DNA from: Earliella scabrosa
Lineage: Eukaryota; Basidiomycota; Agaricomycetes; Polyporales; Polyporaceae
Reading direction: 5' to 3'
Assembly: GCA_022605405.1 (NCBI GenBank)
Contig: JABYQQ010000028.1
Location: forward strand, 434,001 to 498,000
DNA: 64,000 nucleotides
The notes beneath the pieces were generated by a model. The model ran no database searches and was not told where the DNA came from. It saw only the letters and a list, made by a program, of their open reading frames with translations. This document shows positions 11,969 to 23,237 of this stretch, one piece after another (within the stretch, counting starts at the first letter, position 1; each line of letters opens with the position of its first letter). The position numbers and the translations under genes were made by a program.

Positions 11969-12120
11969 AGGACCTAATGCCCAGTAATGAGGCAGCATCC
12001 CATCCTCTCTTGGTCACACGTGTTGTAAAATGGTGTAGAACCCCTACGTTAACGTAGCGATGCCATGGTTGTTATACGATAAATCCCAAGTACATCGAGC
12101 ATCGTCCTCGAAAGGCGAGC

Positions 12121-14814
12121 TCACAGTCGCGAGACGACATCCGAAGTGGCCAACTTCGCAGACGTCTCCACCCCATCGAACACCGGGTGTCTCACAGGCG
12201 GCGGCGCGCGCACGAGCTCCTCACGATTGTCGTACCACCACTCGATCGCGTACTCCTTCTCCGCGTCCCCCACGTCCTGCGAGATCGCGCGGAACAGCGC
12301 CTCGACGAGCTCCGCGCGCATCTCTTCGATGCGGCCAGAAGACGCGTCCTCCAACGTCGGGTCTACCGACACCGACACGACGACCGCCTTCACTTCGGTG
12401 AGAAGACGGGGAAGGAGTGTAAGCGAGACGGACGGGACGGTCGCGATGAGCGCGAGGTAGAGCCGGTGGAGGTGCTCCGAGGGAATTTCCGGCGCGTCGG
12501 GCGAAGGCGCAGGCGCCGCCGACTGCCCGCCTTGTGCGTACGGCAGCGTGGCCTTTGCTGGGGCCGCGCGGGCGTGGCGGATGGCGTCGAGGAGGACCTC
12601 GACGCAGAACCACGCCATCGAGTCCGCCTGGACGTCGTGCTCGGCCTGTGCGTACCCGAACGAGCTTGCGCTCCGGACGAGCGCGGCGTACGCCATGCAG
12701 AGCTGCGTCGTGCTCAGTCGACCGTCAAACGAGTTCTACGAGAGAATCACAATGTGAGTCGGACGGGGTGGGGTGACGGGGCTGAGGATGCGGGACTTAC
12801 CTCTACAAGACATTGTGCGTACATGGGCACGGCCTTTTCCGCGAAGGCTGCACCTGGCTCCGGGCTGGCGGATCGTTTGCTCGCCTTCTGGGCGTGCGAG
12901 GCGAAGATAGCGAGCATCACGGAGTGTGCTGACTCGTACGTCTCCCGGTGGCTGGGATCCCATAGATGCCTGGAGAGCATGTTCAGGTTAACAACGACAC
13001 GGCAGAGCGTTCGGACGATACGTACGGGTGACACAGCGGATATACTTGCGACTGGATTATTGGTTCGGAGAGCACGGGTACGAGCTGCTCGACGGATGCA
13101 AGCGCGAATGCCTTCTTGGCTTCGATATATGCGCGAGGAAGACTATCGACCTCTACATGCAGATTATTAGTCGAACTACAGCATAGTAGTTATTCATACT
13201 CGCATAACTCACCTTTGCCTTTGCCAGACGCGCCTCCCTGGCGACACAGCTCTTGCACAAACTGCCCAGCCTCGGCTTCGCTGGCAGAGAGCACATCCAG
13301 TGCCATGTAGAAGGCGCGCTTCAACTCCGGCAATCCTCCCTCAGACGTCGATGCGACCCCACCGAACTGTGGCATGACGAACGAAAGATGGGATAGCGTG
13401 TGAAGGGCCCCTAATGCGAGTGAATATGGGGATGGAGCAGTCGTAGAGGACGAGGACGGAGAATGCTCTCCTTGCGGATGAGGTATGAACACGACAGTTG
13501 AAAGGACGGATTGGAGGATCATGAGCGTCGTGAAGAGAGCTGTCTTCAAGATCTGCCAGGTCGCAGTTGCCGTCTCCCGCGTTGTCCCCTCTGCAACCAC
13601 GCATATAAGAATAAGCACTTGCTAGAGACATTGAACACTCGCCTGCCAGATTGTCATCGCTGGTGACACCCGCAAGCGGGCATCTCACCCAACCTGTCTC
13701 AACGGCTGCAGTGAGAGATTGTAACCGAGACAGTGTGGTTCCTATTGCTTCCCAGCCTGGCACGCGTCTTGATTCGACAAGGACAGTGAGTGAGAGGGCT
13801 GTGAACTTGGCAAGGGAAGCCATAGACGCGAGGTAGGGTGACCCTGCGATGCTACGAATAGCTAGTGCCAGTGGACTCCCGGACTGATGGCCAATTCATG
13901 AGAGTGGAACGGTCTCCATATACGCCCATGTACGCACCGATATCGTGAGTTTGCCGTGCGCGTCTGAAGTCACAGAGCTGAACGCGCCATCAAGAAACCT
14001 GCCTTCGTGGAATGCACGTTCGATTGTCGTTACCAACACGTCGATTACTGCCTAGAGGTATGTGGGTCAGCCATAACGACGCATATGTGCAGAGCAGACA
14101 CACCGGAAGTGGGAGGGCTTGCAGACGCTGCGGCGCAATCAGTGACGCGCATTGGGACGCGACTAGTATTGCTAGAGCCAAAGGGTCTTCCGCTTGTGCT
14201 TAGTCTGAGTTGCCCCGAGCTCGAACGAGGTGCTCACCTTCCTCCGCACCGGTTCCCTCTACAGACCTCTTGAAGTCTGTCTCCCACCCACTCCCTTCCC
14301 TTGCATACGCGTCCACGACCTCTGCTAGAGCAAGCACGACCTCCTCCTCCACCTTTGCCCTCACCCTGGCCTCCTTCTCCTTCAGTTTCAGTTTCGTCTC
14401 CCAATCCTCCAACCCCAGCAACAAGCCCGACGCGCATGCGAGCCTCACCACGGCCGCGCTCCCACTGAAACCCTCGACGACGACTCGACACCACTTCGCT
14501 AGTCTTCCTGGAACATTGACACCCTTGCTGAAGACACCTGCTGGGTTCTTCTCCGCTTCCTCTTGGTGGACCGCGACGCGGAGATGTATGGCATGTCGGA
14601 ATGCGACAGAGAGCGCGGCGAGCTTCTGGTAGGTGTGCGGACGGAAGAGGGCGCTGTTGAGCACGGTCGCCGTGAGTGCAGTGGGTGAACCCGGGATGGG
14701 TGTCGGAGGACGGGCGAGGTAATGTGCGATCGAGGCCTGGAGCGTCTCAAGAGGGAGAGTAGAGGTTGCGCGCGTGAGGTGTCGGATGAGGTTAATGTAG
14801 CCGCGGTCAGACAT
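12121..14814 (-). CDS. pex8: PEX8-like peroxisome biogenesis protein
   Basis: Eight exons (reading 5' to 3'): 14814-14238, 14192-14104, 14051-13938, 13883-13689, 13621-13213, 13152-13026, 12969-12801, 12735-12121; 764 aa, phases all close. The start MSDRGYINLIRHLTRATSTL is followed by helical, Ala/Leu-rich sequence throughout. Distinct blocks are LPRAYIEAKKAFALASVEQL, WDPSHRETYESAHSVMLAIF and a C-terminal HLHRLYLALIATVP helix. The protein ends in SRL, a PTS1. Known: Pex8 is a fungus-specific peroxin inside the peroxisome that links docking and RING complexes and carries its own PTS1. The assignment rests on helical architecture, length, blocks recalled from fungal Pex8 proteins and the PTS1 end; no enzymatic motif is present. 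Exon 2 has two possible acceptors 6 nt apart (start at 14192 or 14186), both in frame. The convergent neighbour is carnitine acetyltransferase, another peroxisomal protein. Confidence 0.7.
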
Positions 14815-15381
14815 GCTGCTGCTCTCGGGCGTTGCAGAGCCTGGTTATGCGTAGCTGGAGTCGACTCGGAGGAGTAAGGGCACTTGGTGTGCACACTGCA
14901 CTAGGTAGTACTTACTCGAGTTATCACACGCACGCGAACATGAACCGGCGGCCCGGATGCCATTACGGGCGCTCTTCCCCGTTTCGGACGAACGTTCTGT
15001 TCCTACCACGGATGTCTCTCAACAGTCAGTCTGGAGTCCGTTGCTGGCCGTAACAGATCTCAAAATACTACAGTGTAAGCTTTGCCGAAGTCTTGACTCT
15101 CGTCTCTCTACGATCACGAACTGTGCCACAAGTTTGACCGAATGCGCAGCCTCCTGCGCCCGCCGCGTATCATCCAGAAGTGAACACCAGGCACCTCGCG
15201 TCCACCAACGTTTGCTGCGCTCGTCAGAACCCTATCTCGTAAGATGGCCCGTTCATCCCGAACGCCCGCAGTTTTTGTATTTATGTCCAGCAGTCATTGA
15301 GCTGAAGCATCCCCCATTGTCTAGGCCAGCTGAATCCTCTTCGCGAACGCTGACAGCGGAGGTGAAGCTTTGAATAACAAC
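14815..15381. other. Divergent intergenic region (PEX8-like / acetyltransferase A)
   Basis: Head-to-head promoters for the two flanking genes should lie here. No TATA box or motif stands out, and the small open frames are unremarkable. Confidence 0.45.
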
Positions 15382-16814
15382 ATGCCAGACCAGGATAAGA
15401 CTCTCCGCGAAGCAGGTGGGTCAACGGTGTCTCTCCTAGGGTCTATTGAGACTCGGCTCATGAGCACTACCACCCAGGCTGCTTTGAGCAGTACTTCCAC
15501 ACCCGCGGGCGCATTGGCTCCAACACCTACATTGTGGTTAGTGCACGGTATGAGGGTACGAGTGGAAGCCTCCTCTCAAAGTCTGTGCTCTTCGCGGCGC
15601 TGGAGAATGTCATACGGAGCAATGCTGCCCTGACTGCCCGTGTGACAGTAGTTCCTCCCTCTCCGCCGACATGGGTACGCCTTCCTGCCATAGATCTGAA
15701 GAAGACCGTCAGCTATGTGGACAAGGACAGCGCGGATCTGCCTAATGTCTTGGAGGAGCTCTTTGGACATCGCATCGACTACTCGGAGGGCGTACCCATG
15801 TGGAAGCTCCTCGTCTTGCGCGACGGCATGATCGTGTTTGCCTACGACCACACGATGGGCGACGGACAGAGCGGTCTTGCCTTCCACCATGCGCTGCTCA
15901 AAGCACTCAACAGCAGCCAACAATCTTCGGCTGAACATTCCGGGATTGTCACGGCCCTCCCTCAAGACACCGTTCTAGCACCCGCCCTAGAGGACGCGAT
16001 AGACGTCTCGGTTCCATTCATGACAATTCTCCGGGAGGTCGCCCAGGCCATTTTCCCGTCCATTAGACCGAAGCACCCAAACGCGTGGACAGCCAACCCC
16101 GTTCTCGAGGCCCTCACGATGGATACCACAGTCCGAATCATCCACCTCAACCCTGCCGACGCTACGAAGCTTGTCAAGCTCTCGCGTGACCACAAAACGA
16201 CCCTCACAGGCACGCTGCACACGCTCGCGCTCCTCGTCGTGTCCCGCCTTCTCCGCGCCCAGCCCGGAGGCGACCGCTTCGAGACCATGCCCACGTCCAT
16301 CCCCATCTCCCTTCGGCGCTACACCAACACTCCGCCGACGGCGTTCTGCAACCACGTCTCGTCCCACCAGAATCACCACCCCCTCGTCCACCAGGACGCG
16401 TCGGTTTCGCCCGACGCGTTCCCCTGGGACACGGCCGCCGCCCTCGCTGAAACGCTCCGTCGCGAAGCGCCGCACTCTGCGTGGCGTGTCGGGCTGCTCA
16501 AGTACCTGTATGGCAAGTACGAGGAGTACCTCCTCGGCCAGCTCGGCAGGACGCGGGCTGCCGCGCTCGAGCTGTCGAACCTCGGAGCGTTCCCGCGCTT
16601 GGACACCACCGGCGAGTGGCGTATCAAGGAAACGCTGTTCGCCCAGGCGGATGCAACGATTGGTGCGGCGCTCAAGCTCAACACTGTCGGTGCTCCCGAA
16701 GGCGGGGTGGGCATAACGGTGACGTGGGGCAAGGGCGCAGTGGACCATGAGTTCGCGGAGGCGTTCGTGCGGGAGTTCGAGGTGGGATTGCGGGCGATGG
16801 TCGCGCCCTCATGA
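15382..16814 (+). CDS. Alcohol O-acetyltransferase-like protein, paralogue A
   Basis: Exons 15382-15415 and 15478-16814; 456 aa. The first exon codes 11 residues (MPDQDKTLREAG); the intron 15416-15477 ends CACCCAG. Restoring it gives CFEQYFHTRGRIG and then the shared core IVVSARYEGTSGS. The active-site motif H-x3-D-G is present as DHTMGDGQSGLAFHHALL, with the downstream motif VTWGKGAVDHEF near the C-terminus. Known: this HxxxDG pattern and layout match the fungal alcohol acetyltransferase (AATase/Atf1) family, which moves acetyl from acetyl-CoA to alcohols, and more broadly BAHD-like acyltransferases. Substrate unknown. Paralogues B and C lie downstream on the same strand, separated from A by the HET gene. 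A is the most divergent of the three. No signal peptide or membrane segment. Confidence 0.85.
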
Positions 16815-16981
16815 ATCGATGGATAGAGGCATGTGTGTATGTCTACATCACATTCATATTGACTTCGTGGTTTGGATGGACATGTTCACGAATCAGTCAG
16901 CACAGCTCGATTGCAGCAGAAGTCTAATAGGCTCTGGGGGACAACTCGCAACCTGATATCGCGGTAGCGAGCATCGTGCAT

Positions 16982-19769
16982 TCAAGTCAAAGTGATCCGA
17001 GCAAAAGTAAACTTTCCTATGATAGGTGTGTGACGTTCAAAGGTCCCGGAACGCATGGCGCTGGTGAGTTGGAAGAGGTGGGTCGGAAAGAGGTATTCGC
17101 ATACAACGGGTTGCTCCTGCGAGATGCGGTCCTCGACGAATCTCAGGCCTTCCACATGAGCGACGTGAACAGCAACCGCTCGGATGGACACAGTGGAGTC
17201 GTCCGGGCGCCTGGTTGAAAGTAGATCGGGTAGAGCAAGCAACCCATTCCACCTGGGATTCGCAGCAGCGACAACGCCCTTGTCGTTCTGGTCCTTCACC
17301 TGCGTGTGGTTCCGAGCGGCGTACATTGTGCTAGTCGCGGGGTTGTCTATAGGGACCAGGTTCGTCCCCGCGATCATGTCGAACGACGGCCTGCGCTCTT
17401 CGTCGTCCGTGGTGGAGAACAGAACGAGCGCGAGCTCGCCGTCTATCGTCAAGCCGTCGGGCGTGCAACGAGCCCTCGTCGAGAAGGAACCCGTATTGAT
17501 CTGGGTCATCGTGCGCGGGGCCCACCGGAAGCCCGGGTAGGGGAGCTTCTGAGAATGCATGGTTGGCGTGAAGATGACGTCTGCCGGGAGCGTGTTGAGC
17601 TGCAGGAGGAACGTTCTCATGCGAGCATCCGCCTCCTCATCGGCGAGCAGCACTGCGACATCGACACCAAATAAACCCGCGACCGCCACTGTCTCGTCCT
17701 CCGGTTTGCTGGTCGTGCGGTTCTTCAGCAGCATGGAAATTGTGCTGAACAATAGTGCGCCCGGGGACCTTCGGTTCATAAGCGCTTGGAACGCGCCGGC
17801 GACGGTGTATTGGAAGAGAGGGTCGGAAGGTACAAGTTCGCCCAGGGATGTCGGTATTGGTGCTACCAATTGTTTGTATGCATCTGCGAGCCGTGCGATA
17901 GGAACGAGCTCGTCGGCGAATTCGAAGTAGAGCTCTTGAGCGAGCATCGCCTCCGACAAAGTCCATATGCGCTGCATCCAAGGCGACATATTGATGTGGA
18001 AGAAGATCTCCTTGAGTGGAGAGGTACTCGTACAGAGACTCCGTATCCTTGCGTCGAAGACGACGACCGTACCAGCACGCCGGTAGGTCTCCGTCATGAG
18101 GCGTATCGCGCCCTTGCGCAGCTCCTTGATCCCGGGAACGCAGAGAGCGTCGACCCAAAAGGCACCATCCGGAACGAGCTGGCGGGCATAGGTCGCGATA
18201 CGGGCGATTTGACAGGTCGGGAGCCCGATCTCGGTCGTGCTACCCAACCCGTCGGCCCAGACATGGGAAATCGCCATATACGCGCCCTCATCCGCGCTGC
18301 GCACTGAGAGAGCCTGGCCATCGTACACGACGACAGGGATCCGTCGGGAGGCGATAAGTTCTGAGATTTGATCCAAGGGAGGAGAGAGGAATGGACAGGA
18401 TGAGTGCGAGCACGTCGGGGCATGTTGCGTCGTGTACTGGTCAGGGTCGATAGAGTGTTCCACGCAATGACCGTTGGTGCATCCTGCGTGTTCTGCTGCG
18501 TGCTTGCGATGGAAAGGAGGGAATGTGCTTGCCCACGCGATGTAAACCAAACTAGACCCGATTCGGCTCGAGGTGTATGGGCACCAACCCTTGCTCACCA
18601 GTTGCTTCTGATACTCTATGGCCGTCCTTCCCACGGAGAGGATCCCAAGGTTGACGTTCGCCCTCAGAGATGCCGACTGGGATGCAGTGAGGGTGAGGAG
18701 AAAGTGGAAGAACCATTCGGAGAGCATCGTCAGATCCTGAAAAATCTCCTGCAGGGTTTCCCGGGAGAGATTCGCATTGTCGTCCAGTACGTGCCTCTGA
18801 GCGTCCTTCAGAGCGATCTCCTCGCTGACGGCACGGAGCGCCCAATCGACCGTGTCCTCTGCCCTACTCCTCCATTCGTGAAGCCATCCATCCTCCCGGG
18901 TTGCAGGCCTGCCGAAGAGCCAATGCGAGATGAATTTTGACACCTTTGCACTGGTCAGGACAAGAGTCCCGTCTGACTGCCGTGATAGAAGGAGAGACTC
19001 TGGGACTCTCAACCCCGTGATGGCTTCTAGAACGCCGACTCGGAAAGACAGAGCGCCTTGCCAGAGTCCAAGCCGATCTCTACTTCTCGGCGCAGTGTCT
19101 GAGTATCGGGTCCACACATACGCGCTGAGCGTCGTAGCCCGAGGGTACCCATCATGGAGGCCACCAAGCCAGATCATATCTGGGAAGTACACGAGACTGC
19201 AACGCAAGTCCCGACCGTTCGCGTCGCTCTGCAGCCCTTCGAGGGCCGCGAGCGGAGCCTGGTCTATAATTGAATCACAACTCAACATTGGCGACTATTG
19301 ATAACGAGTATTGCTTACCGTCAAATGATCCAGGGGGCGGAGGTATTCCTGTCTTGCGTGATTTCACCGACCAAGGCATAGGGGATGTCGCTGCCCGACC
19401 TAGTCGCAACTGTTTGGCCTCGTTGTATGCAGCCTTCAAGGCGGCACAGAATTGGACGAAGAGGCAGCAACACGCCTCGTCTCCACCGCCATGGTCACAG
19501 TCGACGGGTGGTTCAGGTAGAGTTGTGCACTGGATTGATAGATATCCCAACTCAAGCTCGTACGTGCGGATCGCCTCGTGGAGACCTCGATCACACACGT
19601 AGAGTAGACAGTCTATGAACGCTTGAGACTTTGGATCGTCAGATGTCGTGGGAGGGATGAGTGTGGAACGGAAATGGTGATCAAAAAGAATGTTGACGAG
19701 GGTGCAGAAATCGGGACGGGATGTCTGACGACGACAGCTAAATTGTTGCACGGCATTGCGGACCAGCAT
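16982..19769 (-). CDS. HET-domain (heterokaryon incompatibility) protein, 5' end uncertain
   Basis: Exon 19263-16982 (long, uninterrupted) preceded by exon 19769-19319; the intron 19318-19264 (GTAAGC...TTATAG) is phase 1. From the first in-frame Met at 19769 the product is 910 aa. The HET block lies at about residues 485-615: YMAISHVWADGLGS, IATYARQLVPDGAFWVDALC, IRLMTETYRRAGTVVVFD, and MSPWMQRIWTLSEAMLAQEL. Known: HET domains are TIR-like effectors that trigger cell death after fusion of unlike fungal strains. The N-terminal 480 residues are helical with no recognised sensor domain, and no NACHT or WD repeats follow. A TATA box lies at 19963-19968, but between it and 19769 the reading frame changes (LVRDLVLAQAKASQ then VAVLEEARVLVML), so there is a missed intron or a frameshift. 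The gene sits inside the acetyltransferase cluster on the opposite strand. Confidence 0.85.
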
Positions 19770-20659
19770 TACAAGAACCCGGGCCTCTTCTAAAACGGCC
19801 ACAAAGATCTTTGAGTGACAGGCCCTCTCGGCTGTGATGCTTTGGCCTGCGCCAGCACAAGGTCTCGGACAAGACCATCAGAGGCATCAGGAGCTTTGAA
19901 GAGTCCAGTCCAAGTGATGGGAAACATTGTTAGAACCACGGTGAACGTTGACCATGCAATGGTATATAAGAGAAGACGCACTGAGCTCGATGTTCGCTAT
20001 GTTCAGTTAGACTTACGTGGGCCCGGGAAGTAATTGAGGGCACCATGTTACGACTCGACCATATCGATGGGCAGCGACCCGCAGCGGCAGGCCTCAAGGT
20101 TAACATTCAAGATTGACACCGGCGTGCACGTGGCACCACGATCTGAATCCGTCCTTGGATATTGATCCCGCTTGATGCATGATGCTTCATAATTCTGCTC
20201 GAGCGATGGAAGGTATGCATAGGGAAAGTGACCAGTCAACGTGGGTCAGAATTGACAGAAAGAGGCCATGGAGTACATAGCAAAACTATACATCGAGTCA
20301 TCGACGAGCAATTTGAGGAGGAGCGTGGGAAAGCCGATTGCGCCGGATCCGGCCCGGCGCACTCTGGGTGCCAGCCTGTGCCAGTGCTCCTGGCGTGGCC
20401 ATGATCCAAAAGACACGTTACAACTTACGCTGAACTCCACGCCAGGGCAGCCAGAGCCATGTGCACAAATGGGACCAGCGTGAGGACACTCGCACGGAGG
20501 AGACAAGTACTGCGATGACCTCTCAAAGCATATGATTACTCTGGAAGGGTCGGAATCCCTCCAGCCTCCAGGCGGTTGTCGTGGAACTACGTGGACCTCG
20601 GTCTCTTGCCCAAGTCGGACGCGGTCTAGTCGGCTGGGCCACGGCCGGGGGCCCGCAGT
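19770..20659. other. Region upstream of the HET gene, to the duplicated unit
   Basis: The first 200 bases contain open minus-strand sequence that probably belongs to the 5' end of the HET gene but in two different frames. The rest, to the left edge of the duplicated acetyltransferase unit, shows no gene. Confidence 0.45.
19963..19968 (-). promoter_or_regulatory. TATA box, HET gene
   Basis: Minus-strand TATATA (CTTATATACC) with an ATG at 19981, just upstream of it, and another about 15 bp downstream. The position suggests transcription of the HET gene starts near 19930, so the open frames between here and 19769 are likely 5' coding or leader sequence. Confidence 0.35.
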
Positions 20660-20815
20660 ATGTTGGGCTGTGCCGCAGTTGTGTCCCCTCGGGCGGCAGA
20701 CATCATGATCGTGCTTGTTATGACAATCGAAAACGTGTCCCTCAACGGTCTGAGTCGCGTTGCGAACGTAGAAAAACTCGGGGGATCTTTGTGCCTCCGG
20801 TGACAGTCTTCCGCC

Positions 20816-22291
20816 ATGCCAGAAGCAAAGGACGGCTCGGGGAAGCCATCGGACAGAAGCGAAAGCAGAATTCTGCGTCGTGCAGGTGAGTGCATGCGCC
20901 TTTTTGCTACGACCACTGCGTTCAAGATCGTTAACGGCTGTATTGTGGAAGGGCGTGTTGAGCGGTGGTTCAACGCTCGGGCTCGTGTCGGCATAATGAC
21001 CTACGTCGTGGTCTCCGCGAGATACGAGAGCACCGGTGGGGGCTCGCTCCAGAAGGCCGTCCTCTACCCAGCACTCGAAACTGCTATACGGAACCATGCT
21101 GCGCTCGCTGCGCGCATGATCGCCCGACCTCCTTCGCCCCCAACATGGGTTCGCCTTCCGTCCATCGACCTCAACAAGGTTGTCAGCTTTGCGGACAAGG
21201 ACTCCCAAGAGCTGAATACTGTCCTCGAGGAATTCTTCCTGAATACCATCGACTTCTCGGAGGAGTTGCCGATGTGGAAGCTCCTTGTGCTCCGTGACGG
21301 GATGGTCGTGTTCGCGTTCGACCACACGATGGGCGACGGGCAGAGTGGACTGGCCTTCCATCACGCGCTCCTCAAAGCGTTGAACAGCACTGGGCCGCCC
21401 TCCGTCGAGCATTCTGGAGTCATTGCCGCGCTTCCTCAGGATAACGCCCTTCCTCCGGCAATCGAAGACGTGATGGACGTCTCGACGCCTTTCACGACTG
21501 TTCTCCGGATGTTCGCACATAGGACTTTCCCGTCCCTCAAACCGAAACACAATGGAGTATGGACAGGGAACCCAGTGCCGAGTACGATCACGATGCCTGT
21601 CGCTGTCCGGATCTTCCACCTGAGCCCCGAGGATACCACAAAGCTCACCAAACTCTCGCGCGAGCACAAGACGACCTTGACTGGTACCCTGCACACCCTC
21701 ACAGTCGTCGTCCTCTCTCGCCTCATTCGCACACAGCCCGACGGCAAACGCTTCACATCCGTGCAGACGCACATCCCGATCTCGCTGCGGCGGTTCATTG
21801 GAACCCCGCCCACTGCGATCTGCAACCATGTCTCCGGCTATAACGCCCACTACCCTCTCAATGACCAGGAAGCACCCGTCTCTCCCGAAACATTTCCTTG
21901 GGATAACGCCGCGACACTCACCGAAACCCTCCGTCGGGTGGCGCCCCACACCGCTCGGGTTCTCGGAATGCTCAAGTACGTGTTTGGCCCGTACGAGAAA
22001 AGTACTCGTCGAGAAATCGGTAGACCACGTGCAGGCGCCCTCGAGTTCTCTAATCTCGGAGCGTTCCCAGCCCTGGAGGTACGGGATTCGGGACATTGGC
22101 GGATTCGAGAAACGGTATTTGCCCAAGCGGACGCGACGAGGGGCCCCGTGTTCAAGTTGAACACGGTTGGCACCCCGGACGGCGGATTGGGTGTGTCCAT
22201 AACATGGGCCAAGGTTGCGGTGGATCACGAGCTCGCGGAGGAGTATGTACGGGAGTTCGAGAAGGGGTTGAGGGCGTTGATCTCCTCATGA
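20816..22291 (+). CDS. Alcohol O-acetyltransferase-like protein, paralogue B
   Basis: Exons 20816-20885 and 20952-22291; 469 aa. The start MPEAKDGSGKPSDRSESRI matches paralogue C. The intron 20886-20951 is 66 nt, has a GTGAGT donor and contains no in-frame stop, so an unspliced message would still be open (491 aa). The active-site motif DHTMGDGQSGLAFHHALL is intact. The C-terminal motif, WGKG in A and C, reads WAKV here (SITWAKVAVDHELAEEYV): both glycines are replaced. Known family: AATase/Atf1-like acetyl-CoA-dependent acyltransferases. Inference: either a relaxed or altered function after duplication. Close to paralogue C at DNA level, including promoter-proximal and 3' flanking DNA. Confidence 0.85.
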   Translation: MPEAKDGSGKPSDRSESRILRRAGECMRLFATTTAFKIVNGCIVEGRVERWFNARARVGIMTYVVVSARYESTGGGSLQKAVLYPALETAIRNHAALAARMIARPPSPPTWVRLPSIDLNKVVSFADKDSQELNTVLEEFFLNTIDFSEELPMWKLLVLRDGMVVFAFDHTMGDGQSGLAFHHALLKALNSTGPPSVEHSGVIAALPQDNALPPAIEDVMDVSTPFTTVLRMFAHRTFPSLKPKHNGVWTGNPVPSTITMPVAVRIFHLSPEDTTKLTKLSREHKTTLTGTLHTLTVVVLSRLIRTQPDGKRFTSVQTHIPISLRRFIGTPPTAICNHVSGYNAHYPLNDQEAPVSPETFPWDNAATLTETLRRVAPHTARVLGMLKYVFGPYEKSTRREIGRPRAGALEFSNLGAFPALEVRDSGHWRIRETVFAQADATRGPVFKLNTVGTPDGGLGVSITWAKVAVDHELAEEYVREFEKGLRALISS

Positions 22292-22375
22292 GGTTGGGGA
22301 CGACCAGAGAGCAGCCCGCGCTTTTGTCTATGTTCGTAGGACATTCATGATTCTTGGACCAAGATCAGATTCCCA

Positions 22376-22645
22376 CGCCTCTCCTTGCTCTCTGATACAC
22401 TCGTCGTAAGTATCACGTCCCCAACTTCTCTCGCCTCTTCAAGCTTACAGGTCCCCGCCTATGCTCTTTCTGCTCTGTGCGGCATCCTCTGCCCGTGCGA
22501 GGGACCGCACGGCCGGCAGCATCGAATTCTCTTCCGCTCGTTCTTTGTACCCTTCATCGATCCGGCAAAGCGATGATTGAACGGTGAACCGCGAACTCGA
22601 GACCGCGGGAGAGAATGCCGCTCTTCGTCTCCGTGTCTCGGAGGC
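22376..22645 (-). pseudogene. Decayed copy of the RecQ 3' end
   Basis: This stretch matches the last coding exon of the RecQ gene (about 24888-25165): TTGCTCTCTGA..CAC, ACTTCTCTCGCCTC, CATCC/TTCC..CCTCTGCCCGTG, and GAATGCCGCTCTTCGTCTCCG against GAACGCCGTTCTTCGTCTCCG. Translated on the minus strand only short pieces survive (TKSGILSRGLEFAVH against [14 protein letters not shown]), then frameshifts and stops. It lies directly behind acetyltransferase B just as intact RecQ lies behind C, so it was carried along by the duplication. Confidence 0.8.
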
Positions 22646-23237
22646 AGGACTCTTGCGGGCGATAGTCGCCGCCGCCTGAATCCCATAATAGAGGCATGTG
22701 TATGTTTTGGTTCAAATTTGAACATCGTGATCATTAGCCATAGCATATTGCTCTGACAATCGCCACATCGCTCTCGACGTTCATTCATTTCCTGCGAGAT
22801 GGGTGCTCACTGCAGTGGGCGAAGCTGTTCGTCTGGACGCTATTCTCGAGAATTCTCTGGTCCTCCACTCGAGCACTCAGCAATGGAGTCACTGTAGGAC
22901 GCGGCGGTTACGGTAGTTGTATGGGCCGCAGTCAGCCGGGCCAGTGTGCAAGGGCTGTGCCGCAGTCGAAGAATAGCTGGGATCAGCGGTATTCAATGTG
23001 ATCGTTGGGCTGTCACCTGCGGAATGGGCAATCTGTCCACATCAAGACTCGCGTGGTCCTGCCAAGACTGCGCATGTAAGTTTTTCCATCCTGCGCGCCG
23101 TGATATTTCGTGAGTGAGAAGTTGGACAACACGCTGACAAACGTCGTCCCTCAACGATCCGAAAATTGCGTTGGGAACGTAGAAAACCCATGTACAGAGG
23201 GGTTCGATCATTGGGTTCACCGTGACAGTCTCCCACC
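22646..23237. other. Spacer and upstream region of acetyltransferase C
   Basis: About 300 bp without visible similarity to the other arm, then from about 22940 the upstream part of the duplicated unit, including the GGGCTGTGCCGCAGT and GAACGTAGAAAA words shared with the B promoter. No separate gene seen. Confidence 0.5.

Larger units (their letters stand above)
20660..22645 (+). repeat. Segmental duplication, proximal arm (acetyltransferase B + RecQ 3' fragment)
   Basis: This arm and the one at 22940-25185 are related along their whole length: shared upstream words (GGGCTGTGCCGCAGT, then CGTCCCTCAACG and GAACGTAGAAAA), the acetyltransferase gene, its 3' flank (GGTTGGGGACGACCAG, CTATGTTCGTAGGAC) and then the reverse-strand end of RecQ. 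The two ATGs are 2422 bp apart. In this arm the RecQ part stops after about 270 bp and is decayed, so the proximal arm looks like the copy and the distal arm the original. Edges are approximate. Confidence 0.8.

Noticed and set aside
12187..13170. Plus-strand open frame of 327 codons over the PEX8-like gene
   Set aside because: Arg-rich antisense shadow of phase-consistent exons.
20246..22228. Minus-strand open frame of 660 codons opposite acetyltransferase B
   Set aside because: The plus strand has the conserved active site, the shared intron and two paralogues; the antisense frame has no motif. A similar antisense frame opposite C (23765-24550) is rejected for the same reason.
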